From assembly GCA_004173475.1 (NCBI GenBank), contig SEBU01000001.1:992001-1056000 (forward strand): a stretch of 64,000 bases of DNA, given 5' to 3'. The translations under genes were made by a program, and so were the position numbers. The notes under the pieces were generated by a model. That model was not told the origin of the DNA. It did not search any database and saw nothing but the letters and a program-made list of their open reading frames with translations. Shown piece by piece: positions 63,135 to 64,000 of the stretch; within the stretch, counting starts at the first letter, position 1, and every line of letters begins with the position of its first letter. The stretch is from Gammaproteobacteria bacterium. GTDB taxonomy: Bacteria > Pseudomonadota > Gammaproteobacteria > Pseudomonadales > Cellvibrionaceae.

Positions 63135-63785
63135 TTAGCTTCCAACCAAATCGTCCAAAGACAACTTATTTAAACTAATGACAGTTTGCGTGCGGTTGGT
63201 GATACCCAACTTTCTAAAAATGGCCGTGATGTGTGCTTTAATCGTTGCTTCGGTCAGACCCATTTCATAGCCAATCTGTTTATTCAACCAACCCTCACGC
63301 AAATAACACAGTACTCGATATTGTTGTGGAGTTAATGTAGCGACCTTAGCCGCAAGCTCTTTTTCTTCGCTATCTATCGGCCTTAAATTATTGCGCACTT
63401 CTTCGGGCACCCAACGATTGCCATTTAATATGGAATCAATCGCTTGATAAATATCCTGCGACGAACAGGATTTTGGAATGTAACCACACGCACCGTGTCC
63501 TATGGCACGGTTAATTGTGTTGTGATTATCGATAGCAGAAATAATTACCACAGGAATAGACGGAAATTTTTCTCGCACCATAATCAACCCAAACAAATCC
63601 TGACTGCCGGGCATGTGAATATCCAGCAGCAGTAAGTCTGTGTCCGGGTTATGTTCAAGATCACGAATAGTGCCATCCAAATTACACGAGGTGTTAACCA
63701 CCGAATTTGGGTAGTGATGTTTAATAACTTCTAATATCGCATTTCGAAAAAGCGGATGATCATCTGCTACTTGAAAGTGATACAT
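63135..63785 (-). CDS. crbR: CrbR-like NarL/LuxR-family response regulator
   Basis: A 216-residue regulator: receiver domain (VADDHPLFRNAI; phospho-acceptor D55 in LLLLDIHMPGS; VIISAID) and C-terminal LuxR-type helix-turn-helix (LTPQQYRVLCYLREGWLNKQ, then GLTEATIKAHITAIFRKLGI). CrbR/ErdR activates acs and related genes for growth on acetate and ethanol. It is convergent with crbS (23-base gap), not cotranscribed, so the two are set by separate promoters. Confidence 0.9.
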   Translation of the reverse strand: MYHFQVADDHPLFRNAILEVIKHHYPNSVVNTSCNLDGTIRDLEHNPDTDLLLLDIHMPGSQDLFGLIMVREKFPSIPVVIISAIDNHNTINRAIGHGACGYIPKSCSSQDIYQAIDSILNGNRWVPEEVRNNLRPIDSEEKELAAKVATLTPQQYRVLCYLREGWLNKQIGYEMGLTEATIKAHITAIFRKLGITNRTQTVISLNKLSLDDLVGS

Positions 63786-64000
63786 GACCTTCTCCTGACT
63801 AACATCGCTGCCATATATATCTTCAACATTCTGGCTTGAATTACTTGATTGAAATTACATAGCGCGATCTAGGCGTTACTAATTTATTTGTACTTATAAT
63901 ATTGAACGATTTATTTTGTGTATTTATTTATTCCACATCCTTCGCACCATTCAATCTGAAAAATGCTAGCGGATCATACACTTTAGTTATACCAATAATT

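Noticed and set aside
1-64000. tRNA, rRNA, CRISPR arrays, insertion sequences
   Set aside because: No cloverleaf-like or rRNA sequence, spaced repeat array, or transposase frame with terminal repeats was recognised by eye; a tRNA scan would be decisive.

Overview
The window looks like chromosomal DNA of a free-living, flagellated or piliated gammaproteobacterium, most like Cellvibrio and relatives (Cellvibrionaceae/Pseudomonadales). The gene order lgt-ptsP-rppH-HAD phosphatase (next to thyA) and the block rluD/pgeF divergent from bamD with pilS nearby resemble Pseudomonas, while dispersed REP-like palindromes, a CrbS/CrbR acetate switch and several c-di-GMP/cyclase signalling proteins fit a Cellvibrio-type genome. 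This placement is inference from protein resemblance and synteny; no rRNA or tRNA gene was seen.

Layout. 1-6.6 kb: envelope and RNA housekeeping (thyA end, lgt, ptsP, rppH, a HAD phosphatase, a Nudix hydrolase, rlmI). 6.6-17.2 kb: mixed accessory genes (a decayed PQQ-dehydrogenase remnant, lipoproteins, a FlgT-like protein, an O-acyltransferase, small membrane proteins, GNAT, NTF2-like, ABC exporter, MAPEG, amino-acid permease). 17.5-23.5 kb: two large signalling proteins, a multi-PAS GGDEF-EAL protein whose last PAS has the FixL haem His/Arg pair, and a pentapeptide-repeat/class III cyclase fusion. 23.6-30.5 kb: pgeF, rluD, bamD, nadE and a PilS-like kinase without PilR, with palindromic and tandem repeats between bamD and nadE.

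31.8-38.7 kb holds a tightly packed minus-strand cassette: AdoMet decarboxylase, an SPFH-SHOCT protein, a zinc-ribbon/DUF4178 membrane protein, a tiny exported protein, a DUF350 membrane protein, a membrane-embedded aminopropyltransferase and a Tat-exported FAD oxidoreductase. Together they look like a membrane-centred polyamine system of unknown purpose and are the best candidate here for an incompletely described system. Divergent from it, behind twin BlaI-type operators, lies a BlaI repressor/M56 protease pair in which the usual penicillin sensor is replaced by what looks like secretin N0-N1 domains.

41.7-64 kb: acs, a radical-SAM/DUF4130 putative DNA repair pair, panC and panD, a MarR-controlled EmrAB-type tripartite efflux operon with two clear MarR-type operators, a HEAT-like lipoprotein, a MOSC protein, dnaB, rpsF-rpsR-rplI, and the acetate uptake/sensing block (DUF485-actP, crbS, crbR). 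acs, actP and crbSR together make a coherent acetate-scavenging regulon.
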